Shown in pieces: positions 1 to 8,909 of a stretch of 64,000 nucleotides of DNA. The stretch is from Paenibacillus xylanilyticus (GTDB lineage: Bacteria; Bacillota; Bacilli; Paenibacillales; Paenibacillaceae). Below the pieces are notes generated by a model, which saw nothing but the letters and a program-made list of their open reading frames with translations, was not told the origin of the DNA and did not search any database. The stretch is from assembly GCF_013359935.1 (NCBI RefSeq), contig NZ_JABMCB010000202.1, forward strand, positions 248,001 to 312,000, written 5' to 3'. The position numbers and the translations under genes were made by a program. Within the stretch, counting starts at the first letter, position 1. Each line of letters opens with the position of its first letter.

Positions 1-120
1 CTCAAGGCTCTGCAGGCTGAGGACAGAGAGCGCCGCCAGAAAGAAAAATGGCAGCGCCAAAAGCTGAAACGATTGCTGGAGGAACATGAAAACTCGCAGA
101 ATGGAATTCCCGGTAGGTAA
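1..120 (+). CDS. C-terminal end of an unidentified protein (5' truncated by window)
   Basis: An open frame runs from the first base to a TAA at 118-120 and gives 39 residues. They are very rich in charged residues (Lys, Arg, Glu, Gln), suggesting a helical tail. The family cannot be recognised from this piece. It is followed by a hairpin terminator at 162-188, which supports a real gene end. Confidence 0.5.
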   Translation, partial: LKALQAEDRERRQKEKWQRQKLKRLLEEHENSQNGIPGR

Positions 121-161
121 ACGCTCTACCCGTTAGCTTCCTCCCTTTCATGAATAACACC

Positions 162-188
162 AGCCGGAAGCAGTAATTGTTTCCGGCT
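162..188. terminator. Hairpin between convergent genes
   Basis: AGCCGGAA (162-169) pairs with TTCCGGCT (181-188) across an 11-nt loop. It lies between the plus-strand gene end at 120 and the minus-strand gene end at 206, with modest T-richness on both sides, so it may serve both strands. Confidence 0.5.
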
Positions 189-205
189 AGTGTTGTATTT
201 GACTT

Positions 206-1795
206 TTATCTTTGCTGGTAGCGGTCATACGCTACTTGATAAATTTCGATCGCTTTTTCAATATTCATTTTTTGTAGAGTATCTCTGTATGTGTCGAAGT
301 TCTCCAGCGGTTCGTTACCCATAACGAACTTCAAAAGCATTTCCTTCATGTAAGTATCCACTTCACTCATAATTCTGCTGATTTCCTGACTTTCACTTCC
401 ACTGAACAAGAGCGGTGGCAGCAACAGTGTGCGATCCGCATTGAACCATCGTTCATTGGCTTCCCTGGCTTCGGGATGCTCCAACTCAAACGAAGCCCAG
501 GCATCATAACTCATCACCTTTACCATCCCCGACGTCGGATAGGCATAACGCGAAACCGCCACTCGCGCTTCATAATTCGGGTCGTTCCATATGGCATCCG
601 TGAATTTCTTCTTGCCATTCTCAATGACATAGCTTTCCCCTTCCAGACCCCAGTTCTGTAGGTCGCTTCCTTCCTCACTAATCATGAAATCAAGCAACTT
701 CATTACCTTCTCTGGATCTTTGGCCTGTGAGCTGACAACAGCTCCCTCGAGAGGTACATATTGAGCCAGTTGTTCTGCAGCACTGAACGATTGACCTGCA
801 GGTCCTACCGGAGGCGACACGCCTACCAGTTTAAAATCGGGAATGGCCGCCTGCATTTGGTTTTTGTACGTATTTATGCCGGAAATGGTACCACCGTAAG
901 CGCCTACAATATTATTTGAAAACTTCGCTTCAAAGCCCTTTTTGTCCGTAGCCGCGAACTCGCTATCAATCAGGCCTTCTTTGTACCATTTGTTCATCAT
1001 TTCAAGATAATCTTTGAATGCTGATTCATAGGGACCGTAGGTGATTTTACCAGTCTGCGGATTCATCTGGAAGGTGACGAGTAAACCATATGCGGTGCTG
1101 AATGATGTAATGCTGCCCATTCGGTTTTGATCGCCGAGCGGAATTTCGTCATTCTTATCGCCGTTTCCGTTCATATCATTTTCTTTAAAAGCTTTTAGTG
1201 CTGTATACCATTCATCAATGGTCTTTGGCATCGGAAGCCCCACCTGATCCAGCCAATCCTGACGGATCATTGTTCCCGCCCATGCGTTGCGTCTAAGATC
1301 GAGATTGACCTGTGGGAATTTAGCAATTGTACCGTCATCCAGCATGACCTGCTTTTTGATTTCAGGATTCTCATCCAGCAGTTTCTTGTAGTTTGGCGCA
1401 TATTTATCAATTAAATCGTTCAACGGTATGGCTACACCGTCTTCAATAAGCTTGGCTACGCCCCCAGGGTAGTTGCTCGGTACATAAATAATGTCGGGAT
1501 AGGTACCTGAGGCCAGCATAATATTAAATTGGGAGAGATTGCTCGTGTCATTTTCCTGAAAATTAATCGTTATCCCGGTTCGCTTCTGAATCTCTTTGTA
1601 GGCTTCCACGTCCCCGTAGCCCTTAAGTTCAGGGATTTTGCTGCTGAATTTACCGTTCCAGAGAAAGCTGACCGCTTGGTTGTTTTCGTCAGCTGCACCT
1701 GCCTGATCACCCGATTTGTCATCACCGCAACCTGCTATTAACGATGCTGCCATCAGGATGCTTAAGGACATTTTTCCAACCTTTATAACCTTCAT
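206..1795 (-). CDS. Sugar ABC transporter solute-binding lipoprotein (LplA-like)
   Basis: This is the extracellular lipid-anchored receptor of an oligosaccharide importer. The N-terminus has a basic segment, a hydrophobic stretch and a lipobox (LIAGC), then a long mature part of the size usual for the LplA-type binding proteins (about 530 residues). An in-frame ATG two codons upstream (1801) abuts the GGGGG ribosome binding site, so the ATG at 1795 with normal spacing is preferred. It is the last gene of the minus-strand operon that starts with a GH95 enzyme and two permeases. No ATP-binding subunit is encoded nearby; such importers commonly share a general ATPase (MsmX type), which is family knowledge, not seen here. 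The ligand is inferred to be a fucose- or galactose-capped plant oligosaccharide from the GH95 neighbour. Confidence 0.88.
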   Translation of the reverse strand: MKVIKVGKMSLSILMAASLIAGCGDDKSGDQAGAADENNQAVSFLWNGKFSSKIPELKGYGDVEAYKEIQKRTGITINFQENDTSNLSQFNIMLASGTYPDIIYVPSNYPGGVAKLIEDGVAIPLNDLIDKYAPNYKKLLDENPEIKKQVMLDDGTIAKFPQVNLDLRRNAWAGTMIRQDWLDQVGLPMPKTIDEWYTALKAFKENDMNGNGDKNDEIPLGDQNRMGSITSFSTAYGLLVTFQMNPQTGKITYGPYESAFKDYLEMMNKWYKEGLIDSEFAATDKKGFEAKFSNNIVGAYGGTISGINTYKNQMQAAIPDFKLVGVSPPVGPAGQSFSAAEQLAQYVPLEGAVVSSQAKDPEKVMKLLDFMISEEGSDLQNWGLEGESYVIENGKKKFTDAIWNDPNYEARVAVSRYAYPTSGMVKVMSYDAWASFELEHPEAREANERWFNADRTLLLPPLLFSGSESQEISRIMSEVDTYMKEMLLKFVMGNEPLENFDTYRDTLQKMNIEKAIEIYQVAYDRYQQR

Positions 1796-1829
1796 ACTCA
1801 TCCCCCATTATTCAGCTAGTATTAGGTAC

Positions 1830-2708
1830 TTAGCCCTTCAGGGCCCCTATCATGACACCTTTCGTGAAATATTTCTGGATAAACGGATACAGCACTAGAA
1901 TAGGTAAAGTGGCCACGATTATAGTAGCGTACTTGACCACTTCTCCCAGAAATGGATCCCCCGTCGTAGTGGACAGGTTGGTTGTGTCCGTTGTGCTGTT
2001 CTCAATAAGTATTTCCCGCAGCACCAGCTGCAGCGGAAACAGCTCTCTGTCCCGCAGATAAATCAGCGCCCCAGTCCATGAGTTCCAATGACCTACTCCG
2101 TAGAAAAGTGCCATCACAGCAAGTACTGGAACCGATAGAGGTAAGATGATCTGGGCAAAAATTCGGAAATCCGATGCACCATCAATCTTAGCCGCCTCTT
2201 CAAGCTCAACAGGAATAGCTTGAAACGACGTTCTCATAATAATCAGATTCCAAGTGGCAATCAAACCAGGAATGATGAGAGCCCAACGCGTATCCAACAT
2301 CCCCAGGTTTTTCACCAAAATATAGCCGGGAATGAGACCACCGCTGAAAAACATGGTGAAGACAACCATCATCATCATATACTTTTTCCAATACATTTCT
2401 CTTCGTGATAGAACGAAAGCAAACAACGCCGTAAAAAATACGTTCAGCGAGGTACCCACCACCACGTAAAACAAAGTGTTTTTATATCCGGAGATAATCA
2501 TCGGGTTTTGGAGCACTAATTTATAGGCTTCCGGATAGAAACCCTTTGGCCACAGCAGAATGCCGGAGTGTTTGACCAATTCTGACGGCACACTAAGCGA
2601 TGCGAAGATCACATAGAGAAAAGGATAAAGAGTTATGATCATCAGCCCTGTCAAAAACACAATGTTTAACGTGTCAAATATTTTATCTCCCAAGCTGCGT
2701 CTTATCAT
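1830..2708 (-). CDS. Sugar ABC transporter permease (LplC/MalG-like)
   Basis: This inner-membrane permease has about six hydrophobic segments and the conserved cytoplasmic loop that contacts the ATPase, seen as EEAAKIDGASDFRIFAQIILP (about residues 178-198). The C-terminus ends in KYFTKGVMIGALKG, typical of the family. The start is placed at 2708, because GAGGAGG stands 9 nt upstream; the longer in-frame ATG at 2729 overlaps the upstream gene and has no good binding site. It pairs with the permease encoded just upstream. Confidence 0.88.
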   Translation of the reverse strand: MIRRSLGDKIFDTLNIVFLTGLMIITLYPFLYVIFASLSVPSELVKHSGILLWPKGFYPEAYKLVLQNPMIISGYKNTLFYVVVGTSLNVFFTALFAFVLSRREMYWKKYMMMMVVFTMFFSGGLIPGYILVKNLGMLDTRWALIIPGLIATWNLIIMRTSFQAIPVELEEAAKIDGASDFRIFAQIILPLSVPVLAVMALFYGVGHWNSWTGALIYLRDRELFPLQLVLREILIENSTTDTTNLSTTTGDPFLGEVVKYATIIVATLPILVLYPFIQKYFTKGVMIGALKG

Positions 2709-2722
2709 GCCGGATGCCTCCT

Positions 2723-3670
2723 CTACCATAGACTCGTATCATTGATTTTCCGGCTAATCCGGTTTGCCAGAATCAGAAGAATGAAGTTAATGACGGAATT
2801 AAACAAGCTGACAGCAGTGCTGTAGCTGTAGTTAGCCTCAAGAAGTCCACGCCGATATACAAAACTGGAGATGACATCTGCCGTTTCGTAGGTTTGAGGA
2901 TTATACAGCAGGATTACCTTCTCAAAACCGACATCCATGATGCCGCCAATTCGTAGAATCAGCAGGATAACGATCGTTGGCATAATGCCGGGTAACGTGA
3001 CATGCAACATTTGCTTCCACCGGTTCGCACCGTCCACTGTGGCTGCATCGTATAGCTGAGTATCAATGGCCGATAATGCCGCCAGATAAATAATCGATCC
3101 CCAACCGATACCTTGCCAAATTCCCGAACCCACAAATATGGTTCTAAAAAGGGATGGATCAAGCAATAAATTTTGCGCCTCTACGCCAAACCAGCTCAAT
3201 ATAATGTTAAACAGTCCGGCTTTTCTTGAGAAGTCTACAATCATGCCGCTAATAACAACGATCGAAACAAAGTGCGGCAGATACGTGATCGTCTGTGTCA
3301 ACCGTTTGAAAAAGGTGTGCCTTACCTCATTTAACAACAGTGCTAAAATAATGGGCGCAGGAAAAGCAATGAGCAGCTCGTAAATGCTGATGATCAGGGT
3401 ATTCCGGAGTAACCTCCAAAAATAAAAGCTTTGGAAGAAATCTACAAAGTTCTGAAAGCCGATCCACTCGCTTCCCAAGATACCCTTGACCGGTGAATAA
3501 TTTTTGAAGGCGATGGTCACGCCATACATCGGTATATAGCTGAAAATGATGTAGTAACTAATCCCGAACAATCCCAGAAAATAAACAACCTTATGCTTCT
3601 GGAAGTCCTTACCCAGCATATTAAAGTATTGGCTCAGCCCTGAATGCCGTACCTTTCTAATCTGTCTCAT
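2723..3670 (-). CDS. Sugar ABC transporter permease (LplB/MalF-like)
   Basis: The protein has about six membrane segments, beginning with a VVYFLGLFGISYYIIFSYIP stretch, and the permease loop with DAATVDGANRWKQMLHVTLP. It is the partner permease of the neighbouring gene. The start is unclear: the long frame opens with an ATG at 3718, but a perfect AAAGGAGGTGA lies inside that extension, 7 nt before a CTG codon at 3682 and about 19 nt before the ATG at 3670. The real start is therefore 3682 (CTG) or 3670, not 3718. The 3' end is close to the next gene, consistent with one transcript. Confidence 0.82.
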   Translation of the reverse strand: MRQIRKVRHSGLSQYFNMLGKDFQKHKVVYFLGLFGISYYIIFSYIPMYGVTIAFKNYSPVKGILGSEWIGFQNFVDFFQSFYFWRLLRNTLIISIYELLIAFPAPIILALLLNEVRHTFFKRLTQTITYLPHFVSIVVISGMIVDFSRKAGLFNIILSWFGVEAQNLLLDPSLFRTIFVGSGIWQGIGWGSIIYLAALSAIDTQLYDAATVDGANRWKQMLHVTLPGIMPTIVILLILRIGGIMDVGFEKVILLYNPQTYETADVISSFVYRRGLLEANYSYSTAVSLFNSVINFILLILANRISRKINDTSLW

Positions 3671-3762
3671 AGCCAGCTTCAGAGTCTCACCTCCTTTGGG
3701 TGGTGTTTGATGGTGCACGCCGAATATACCACCATTAAGAAAGCGGTTACAATATTCAATAA

Positions 3763-6093
3763 TTATGTGCGATTTTTATACTTACCTGTAGGGACCAATG
3801 AATATACAGTACCTGCGGTTGTATTGAATTCGGTAATATTCCCTTTTCGATCTGTAGGTACCGGCAGACCGTCAATGGTGGTCACATGGATCGGGTGCTG
3901 TGAAAATAAACGGATACTTCCTCCAATCTCAGAGCGTACTGACGCTGTCTTCATTTGTTGGTCAGCCCATGTCATGTCAATGACGAATCCTCCTCTGGCC
4001 CGCAAGCCGGTCACACTACCCGCCTTCCATACAGATGGAAGGGCTGGAAGAAACCGAATGTAATTCAAATGACTTTGCAGCAGCATTTCCGCAATACCCG
4101 CTATACCACCGAAATTACCATCGATCTGGAACGGGGGGTGGTTATCGAATAAATTGGGCAAGGTTGATTGCCGAAGAAGTTGTTGTGTATGCTCATACGC
4201 CTGCTCTCCATTCAGCAGCCTTGCCCAGAAATTAATAATCCAGGCTCTGCTCCAGCCCGTATGCCCTCCTCCATTTTCCAGTCGTCGAATCAGTGTAGTT
4301 TTCGCACCTTCTGCCAGCTCTGCTGTCAGGTCCGGACTGATGGTGGAACCAGGATGAAGCCCAAACAAGTGTGAAATATGACGGTGACCCGCATCTGTTT
4401 CGTCATAATCCACAAGCCATTCTTGCAGCTGTCCATGCTTGCCAATTTGCATTGGTGGTAATTGTTTAATCATTTTTTCCCATTGCTCCCGTAACTCTTG
4501 ATCAACATTTAACACCTGACTCGCTTCCAAGCATGCCCTGAATAATTCCTCTATAATTTGCGTGTCCATCGTAGGCCCATAACATAATGTTCCTGCTTCT
4601 CCATTCGGTAACTTATATCGGTTCTCTGGTGAAACAGAAGGATTGGTAACCAGATAGCCTTCAGGACTTTTAACGAGAAAGTCCACAAAAAACAAAGCCG
4701 CTTCCCTCATTGTGTCATATGCTCGTTCCAGGTAAACCTTATCCGGATAAAATTGGTAATGCTCCCAAAGATGGAGCGTAAGCCAAGCCCCGCCCATGAC
4801 CCACTGTGTTGCTGCAGCATAAATATCCTGAGGAGCTGTATCTGCCCAGAGATCCGTATTGTGGTGAGCGACGAAACCTCTGCAACCGTACATCATCTGT
4901 GCCGTCACTTTCCCATTGACCTTCATCCGTTCGACCAGTTCGATCAACGGCTCATGGCATTCTGCCAGGTTACAAGTCTCAGCGGGCCAGTAATTCATCT
5001 GGGTATTGATGTTAATCGTGTATTTGCTGTCCCACGGCGGCGTCATGGAGTCGTTCCAGATCCCTTGCAAATTAGCCGGAAGAGCACCAGGCCTGCTGGA
5101 TGAAATAAGTAAATACCTACCAAAGTGGAAGTATAGCGTATTTAGTCCGGTATCTTCGGCCCCTTTTTGTACAAGCTCCAGCCGCTTCGAAACAGGCAAT
5201 AGATGAAGATCAGTTCCTGAAAGGTCCGCAAGCTCCAGCTTTACCCGTTTAAACAACTGCTGGTAATCAAGTACATGTTCATTTTTTAGCTTTTCATAGG
5301 ATTGGGCAGCGGCTCTTTCAATCCATTCGCACGCTTGCTGCTCCGGTTTATCGTGCCGGAAGCCGGAGGCAACGGACAGAAATAATGTTACTTGGTTCGC
5401 TCCTTGTACATTCAAATGCTCCCCGATTGCCTGAACTGTTCCCCCAGAGGAAACGGCTTTTACCACCGCCGTATATGACCCTTCGTTAACTCCTCCACAT
5501 GGATTGGACATAACGATGGTATCTTCACCTTTCCGATAGGACAGTTCCATATGTCGACCTTTTTTTCGTTCAAACCTTGCCGTGAAGCTCAAAGTCCCCG
5601 GACGATCCGCTTCTAGCCGAATCACCATGACCTGCGCAGGGTAGCTGCAAAATATTTCTCTGCGGAACCTGACGCCTTCATATACATATTCCGTTAAAAC
5701 GATCGCTTCCTCCAGATTCAGTTCTCGCCTGTAATCTGCGGACTCCACTTGGTCTACAGGATGATTCATGCGAATCATCAAGTCACCGGCTGTCATATAG
5801 TGCCTTTGGCTGCAGGGCGTACCGGAAAGAGCCGCCTCCACGAGTGCATGGGCCTCATTTAACTTGCCTTCGAACAAGAGCTGCCGTATGTGGGACAGAT
5901 GTTCCTTGGCATCCGGATTATTCCGATTTCTTGGTCCACCAGACCATATCGAGTCTTCATTAAACTGGATCTGTTCCTGCTTGATGTTTCCGAAGACCAT
6001 TCCACCTAGCCGTCCGTTCCCAATGGGCAGCGCTTCCTCCCAGTTACGAGCAGGAGCATCATACCACATCATGGATTCAGATCTTAATTTCAT
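3763..6093 (-). CDS. GH95 family glycosidase (alpha-L-fucosidase / alpha-L-galactosidase)
   Basis: The 776 residues fit GH95 throughout. The N-terminal beta domain carries a [20 protein letters not shown] motif. The (alpha/alpha)6 barrel carries an [17 protein letters not shown] motif near residue 360, with the Asn pair of the active site, and [13 protein letters not shown], whose Asp (about residue 658) matches the position of the catalytic Asp in known GH95 enzymes. There is no signal peptide, so it should act in the cytoplasm on imported oligosaccharides. AGAGGAG stands 7 nt before the ATG. It heads the operon with two permeases and a binding protein. GH95 members cleave alpha-1,2-L-fucose or alpha-L-galactose; the sequence alone does not decide which. 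Confidence 0.87.
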   Translation of the reverse strand: MKLRSESMMWYDAPARNWEEALPIGNGRLGGMVFGNIKQEQIQFNEDSIWSGGPRNRNNPDAKEHLSHIRQLLFEGKLNEAHALVEAALSGTPCSQRHYMTAGDLMIRMNHPVDQVESADYRRELNLEEAIVLTEYVYEGVRFRREIFCSYPAQVMVIRLEADRPGTLSFTARFERKKGRHMELSYRKGEDTIVMSNPCGGVNEGSYTAVVKAVSSGGTVQAIGEHLNVQGANQVTLFLSVASGFRHDKPEQQACEWIERAAAQSYEKLKNEHVLDYQQLFKRVKLELADLSGTDLHLLPVSKRLELVQKGAEDTGLNTLYFHFGRYLLISSSRPGALPANLQGIWNDSMTPPWDSKYTININTQMNYWPAETCNLAECHEPLIELVERMKVNGKVTAQMMYGCRGFVAHHNTDLWADTAPQDIYAAATQWVMGGAWLTLHLWEHYQFYPDKVYLERAYDTMREAALFFVDFLVKSPEGYLVTNPSVSPENRYKLPNGEAGTLCYGPTMDTQIIEELFRACLEASQVLNVDQELREQWEKMIKQLPPMQIGKHGQLQEWLVDYDETDAGHRHISHLFGLHPGSTISPDLTAELAEGAKTTLIRRLENGGGHTGWSRAWIINFWARLLNGEQAYEHTQQLLRQSTLPNLFDNHPPFQIDGNFGGIAGIAEMLLQSHLNYIRFLPALPSVWKAGSVTGLRARGGFVIDMTWADQQMKTASVRSEIGGSIRLFSQHPIHVTTIDGLPVPTDRKGNITEFNTTAGTVYSLVPTGKYKNRT

Positions 6094-6528
6094 TCGCTTC
6101 TCCTCTTTCTTTTTTATTTAGCAAAGGGAAACTTGCAAATTGAATTGAAGCAGGTTTCCCTGCTCAATCCGCTCAAACCTTTAGTGCAAAACGACCTTAT
6201 CATAGTCTTGAAAAGGCTTACAATGCACAAAATTTATGTGCTTTATTTATAAGCAGCTTATTTGATATCGCCTAAATAAGGCTTTTAAGTTTCTATAATC
6301 AAGCTAATTGGTTTAATTACAGCCGAAATATTTGCCTGTCAACCATTATTGCCATCACCAGTCTGAATGAAAAAGGAAAAAAAGGTAGATGTATGGAATA
6401 GAATCATCTAAAATAATGCTAATCACCTTGCTTGTCACTAACATGCTCGCCCGCTACGAGCTTCGCCACGAAAATTTGCAAAGAATTGAACAGGTGAACC
6501 AATACACTTTCAAGGGGGCTTGAACGAG
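6094..6528. promoter_or_regulatory. Divergent regulatory region between GH95 operon and AraC regulator
   Basis: This 435-nt AT-rich stretch must hold both promoters. An inverted repeat, AGGGAAAC (6125-6132) and GTTTCCCT (6154-6161), lies 32-68 nt upstream of the GH95 start and could be an operator or a leader hairpin. A TATAAT hexamer occurs on the plus strand near 6294 but has no convincing -35 partner. No open reading frame with a ribosome binding site was found. Confidence 0.5.
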
Positions 6529-8832
6529 ATGAACGACAACCATCCCTATAAAATCTTCATAAAATACCTGTTGTCCTACATCATCCTTCTTCTGATTCCC
6601 ATCACGCTGATTGCGGTGCTGGTCTATAGTTTCTTTGTGAACCAACTGGAGGAGGAAGTGATCGCCGGCAATCTGAATACGCTGGATAACATGCGGGAAT
6701 CCATGGACGAGCAATTAAGTAGAATCGAAGATACAACGAGGCAAATGCTGATTGAAGATAACAGCCTGTACCCTTACCGGATTTCAGACCAATGGGGATA
6801 TAAAGCTTGGGGAATTACGCGTGAATTAAAACGTTATCAACGGATGAGCCCGTTTATTCACGAAATCTGGGTATATTTCAAGTCGGACCCTGCTGTTTTT
6901 ACAAGCAGTGGTGTGTATTCATTGCCAATGATCTCCAAACAAATTTATCAATTTGAAGATTGGTCTGCATCAACCATGATTACAGATTTACAGGAATCCA
7001 GAACAGCTTCCCTGCTCTCGCCAGGTTATGATCAAAAATCGCATGAACGTTATCTGAGAATGATTCAACCCATGTTTCCAAATCAAGCTAAACCCTATGG
7101 AACCATAGTCTATTTGATAAATGAGAAATCCATTCATCAGTTAATGTCCACCTATGAAAAAGCTGAAGGATCCATGTGGATCTTTGACCAGAACAATCAA
7201 CTCGTTACGTCTGTGGCAAAAGAAGGCAGCCCCACCCGTCTAGCCTTTTCGAAGCTCATAACGGAAGGTACTCACGCCCCTTATCAGGAAATCACATTGG
7301 AGGGGACCAACTACTATCTTTTTCTCATGCAATCCGAACAGTCTGGATGGAAATATGCAACTTTGCTTCCGATTGATGTCGTAATGGATAAAGTGAATCA
7401 TGCCCAAAACTGGCTGACCTACGGAATTATAGCGATTTTGATTGTCGGAGGGGGGATCATTTATATAAGCATGCGTTCCAATTATAGACCAATCCATATG
7501 TTGCGTAAGGAAAGTCATCGCCTATTCCCCCACAAGATGAAATCACTGAATGAACTTGAAACCGTACGTTATACGCTAACCAGCCTGGCTAATCAAAATA
7601 AAGATCTCGATAACCGTGTGAAAAATCACTCCCCTGCTGTCAAAAAACAAATGGTTTTCGCGCTGTTAAAGGGAGAGATTGAATCCTTTTCGGAAATCGC
7701 TAAATATGATGCCAACTTTGTAGATCTGACAGATGAGGCACAAACCCAGGTTATCATCATCGAAACTGCCGAGTATGTACATTCCATGAATAATCATACC
7801 ATTCAGGAAATGGAACGAAGCTATCCTGGTCCCCATCCCATTTTTGGGATTGAGCATTTTGACTCGGGTCGTTATGTATTTCTCCTGCTCATTCAGGATT
7901 CTCTTACTGAAGACACGCATGCCTGTTGGGATCAATACCAAGATCGATTGCGTGCATTATTAGGCGGGACGGTCACTCTTGGAGTGGGTACCCGAACCTT
8001 GGTTTCGGAAAGTCCCCGTTCCTACCTTGAAGCACAGACAGCCATGGATTATCGATTTATTCAAGGTGTTAACCGGGTCATTCGGTATGACGAAATACCA
8101 ATGAACTTTAATCATCAGGAATCCTACCCCCACTCCGAGATGGAGAGCCTGCAGCGGGCTGTACGCAAAAGCAGGATGGATAAAATCCAAAGTTCTCTCT
8201 CGAACATTACTGATTTTATCCGACAAAAACAGGTACCTTTAATCATAGCCCGTAGTCTCTGCTACGATGTTATTCGTTCCGTTAATGATATGTGGACTGG
8301 ACTGGGGATGAGCGAGCAACATTCAGCCCAATATCCCGATATATTTGTACTGGAGCGCCTGGAAACGATCGATGAATTCGAGAAATTGATTCATTCCATC
8401 AGTCAGGATTTGTCCGTCGCATTTAAAAATCAAAATAAGGAAACGCCCTCAAAAGAGCCAACATCGCGATCCATCGACTTGATCACCCAATATATTGAGG
8501 GGCATTTTGACCAATGTGAATTTTCTCTTCAGGGAATGTCTGAGTCATTTGGTATGGCTTTACCCAATCTTAGTCAATTGTTTAAGGAACAGACTGGACA
8601 AACTCCACTTGAATACGTGACCGAATTACGTATGAAAAAAGCTCAGCATTTGCTGATGACAACTATGAAACCGCTATCATCCGTAGCAGAGGAAGTGGGG
8701 TATTACAACGTGTCAAGCTTCATCCGGCGCTTCAAACAACTAAACGGTATGACTCCCGGAGAATATCGAAATCGCGCTCAGGCACCTGATTTCAAGAAGA
8801 GTGATACCACAACTGCTCAAAGCAAACCTTAA
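6529..8832 (+). CDS. Membrane-bound AraC-family transcriptional regulator
   Basis: The protein has a membrane segment near residues 12-37, an extracellular region of about 250 residues of the Cache-like sensor kind, a second membrane segment near 297-318, a linker, and a C-terminal AraC-type double helix-turn-helix (about residues 655-755) ending in NGMTPGEYRNRA. This layout is common in Paenibacillus next to Lpl-type sugar importers and is thought to sense extracellular sugars or the loaded binding protein (inference). The ATG at 6529 sits about 10 nt after AAGGGGG; a TTG at 6520 is too close to that site. It is divergent from the GH95/ABC operon, which it probably activates. Confidence 0.88.
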   Translation: MNDNHPYKIFIKYLLSYIILLLIPITLIAVLVYSFFVNQLEEEVIAGNLNTLDNMRESMDEQLSRIEDTTRQMLIEDNSLYPYRISDQWGYKAWGITRELKRYQRMSPFIHEIWVYFKSDPAVFTSSGVYSLPMISKQIYQFEDWSASTMITDLQESRTASLLSPGYDQKSHERYLRMIQPMFPNQAKPYGTIVYLINEKSIHQLMSTYEKAEGSMWIFDQNNQLVTSVAKEGSPTRLAFSKLITEGTHAPYQEITLEGTNYYLFLMQSEQSGWKYATLLPIDVVMDKVNHAQNWLTYGIIAILIVGGGIIYISMRSNYRPIHMLRKESHRLFPHKMKSLNELETVRYTLTSLANQNKDLDNRVKNHSPAVKKQMVFALLKGEIESFSEIAKYDANFVDLTDEAQTQVIIIETAEYVHSMNNHTIQEMERSYPGPHPIFGIEHFDSGRYVFLLLIQDSLTEDTHACWDQYQDRLRALLGGTVTLGVGTRTLVSESPRSYLEAQTAMDYRFIQGVNRVIRYDEIPMNFNHQESYPHSEMESLQRAVRKSRMDKIQSSLSNITDFIRQKQVPLIIARSLCYDVIRSVNDMWTGLGMSEQHSAQYPDIFVLERLETIDEFEKLIHSISQDLSVAFKNQNKETPSKEPTSRSIDLITQYIEGHFDQCEFSLQGMSESFGMALPNLSQLFKEQTGQTPLEYVTELRMKKAQHLLMTTMKPLSSVAEEVGYYNVSSFIRRFKQLNGMTPGEYRNRAQAPDFKKSDTTTAQSKP

Positions 8833-8850
8833 AGTATGCAGATAACCCAA

Positions 8851-8882
8851 AAAGAGGCTTCTCCCATTGGGAAAGCCTCTTT
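8851..8882. terminator. Strong hairpin between convergent genes
   Basis: AAAGAGGCTTCTCCC pairs with GGGAAAGCCTCTTT across a 3-nt loop, with one bulge. It lies 18 nt after the AraC gene stop and 28 nt beyond the end of the minus-strand acetylesterase gene, so it may stop both transcripts. Confidence 0.75.
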
Positions 8883-8909
8883 ATTAGGAAATATTAGGAA
8901 ATATGATCG

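Noticed and set aside
3644-4063. 139-codon plus-strand frame across the permease/GH95 boundary
   Set aside because: Antisense to two recognisable genes and without a ribosome binding site.
6294-6299. TATAAT as promoter of the membrane AraC gene
   Set aside because: No -35 at proper distance could be found; chance occurrence is likely in AT-rich DNA.
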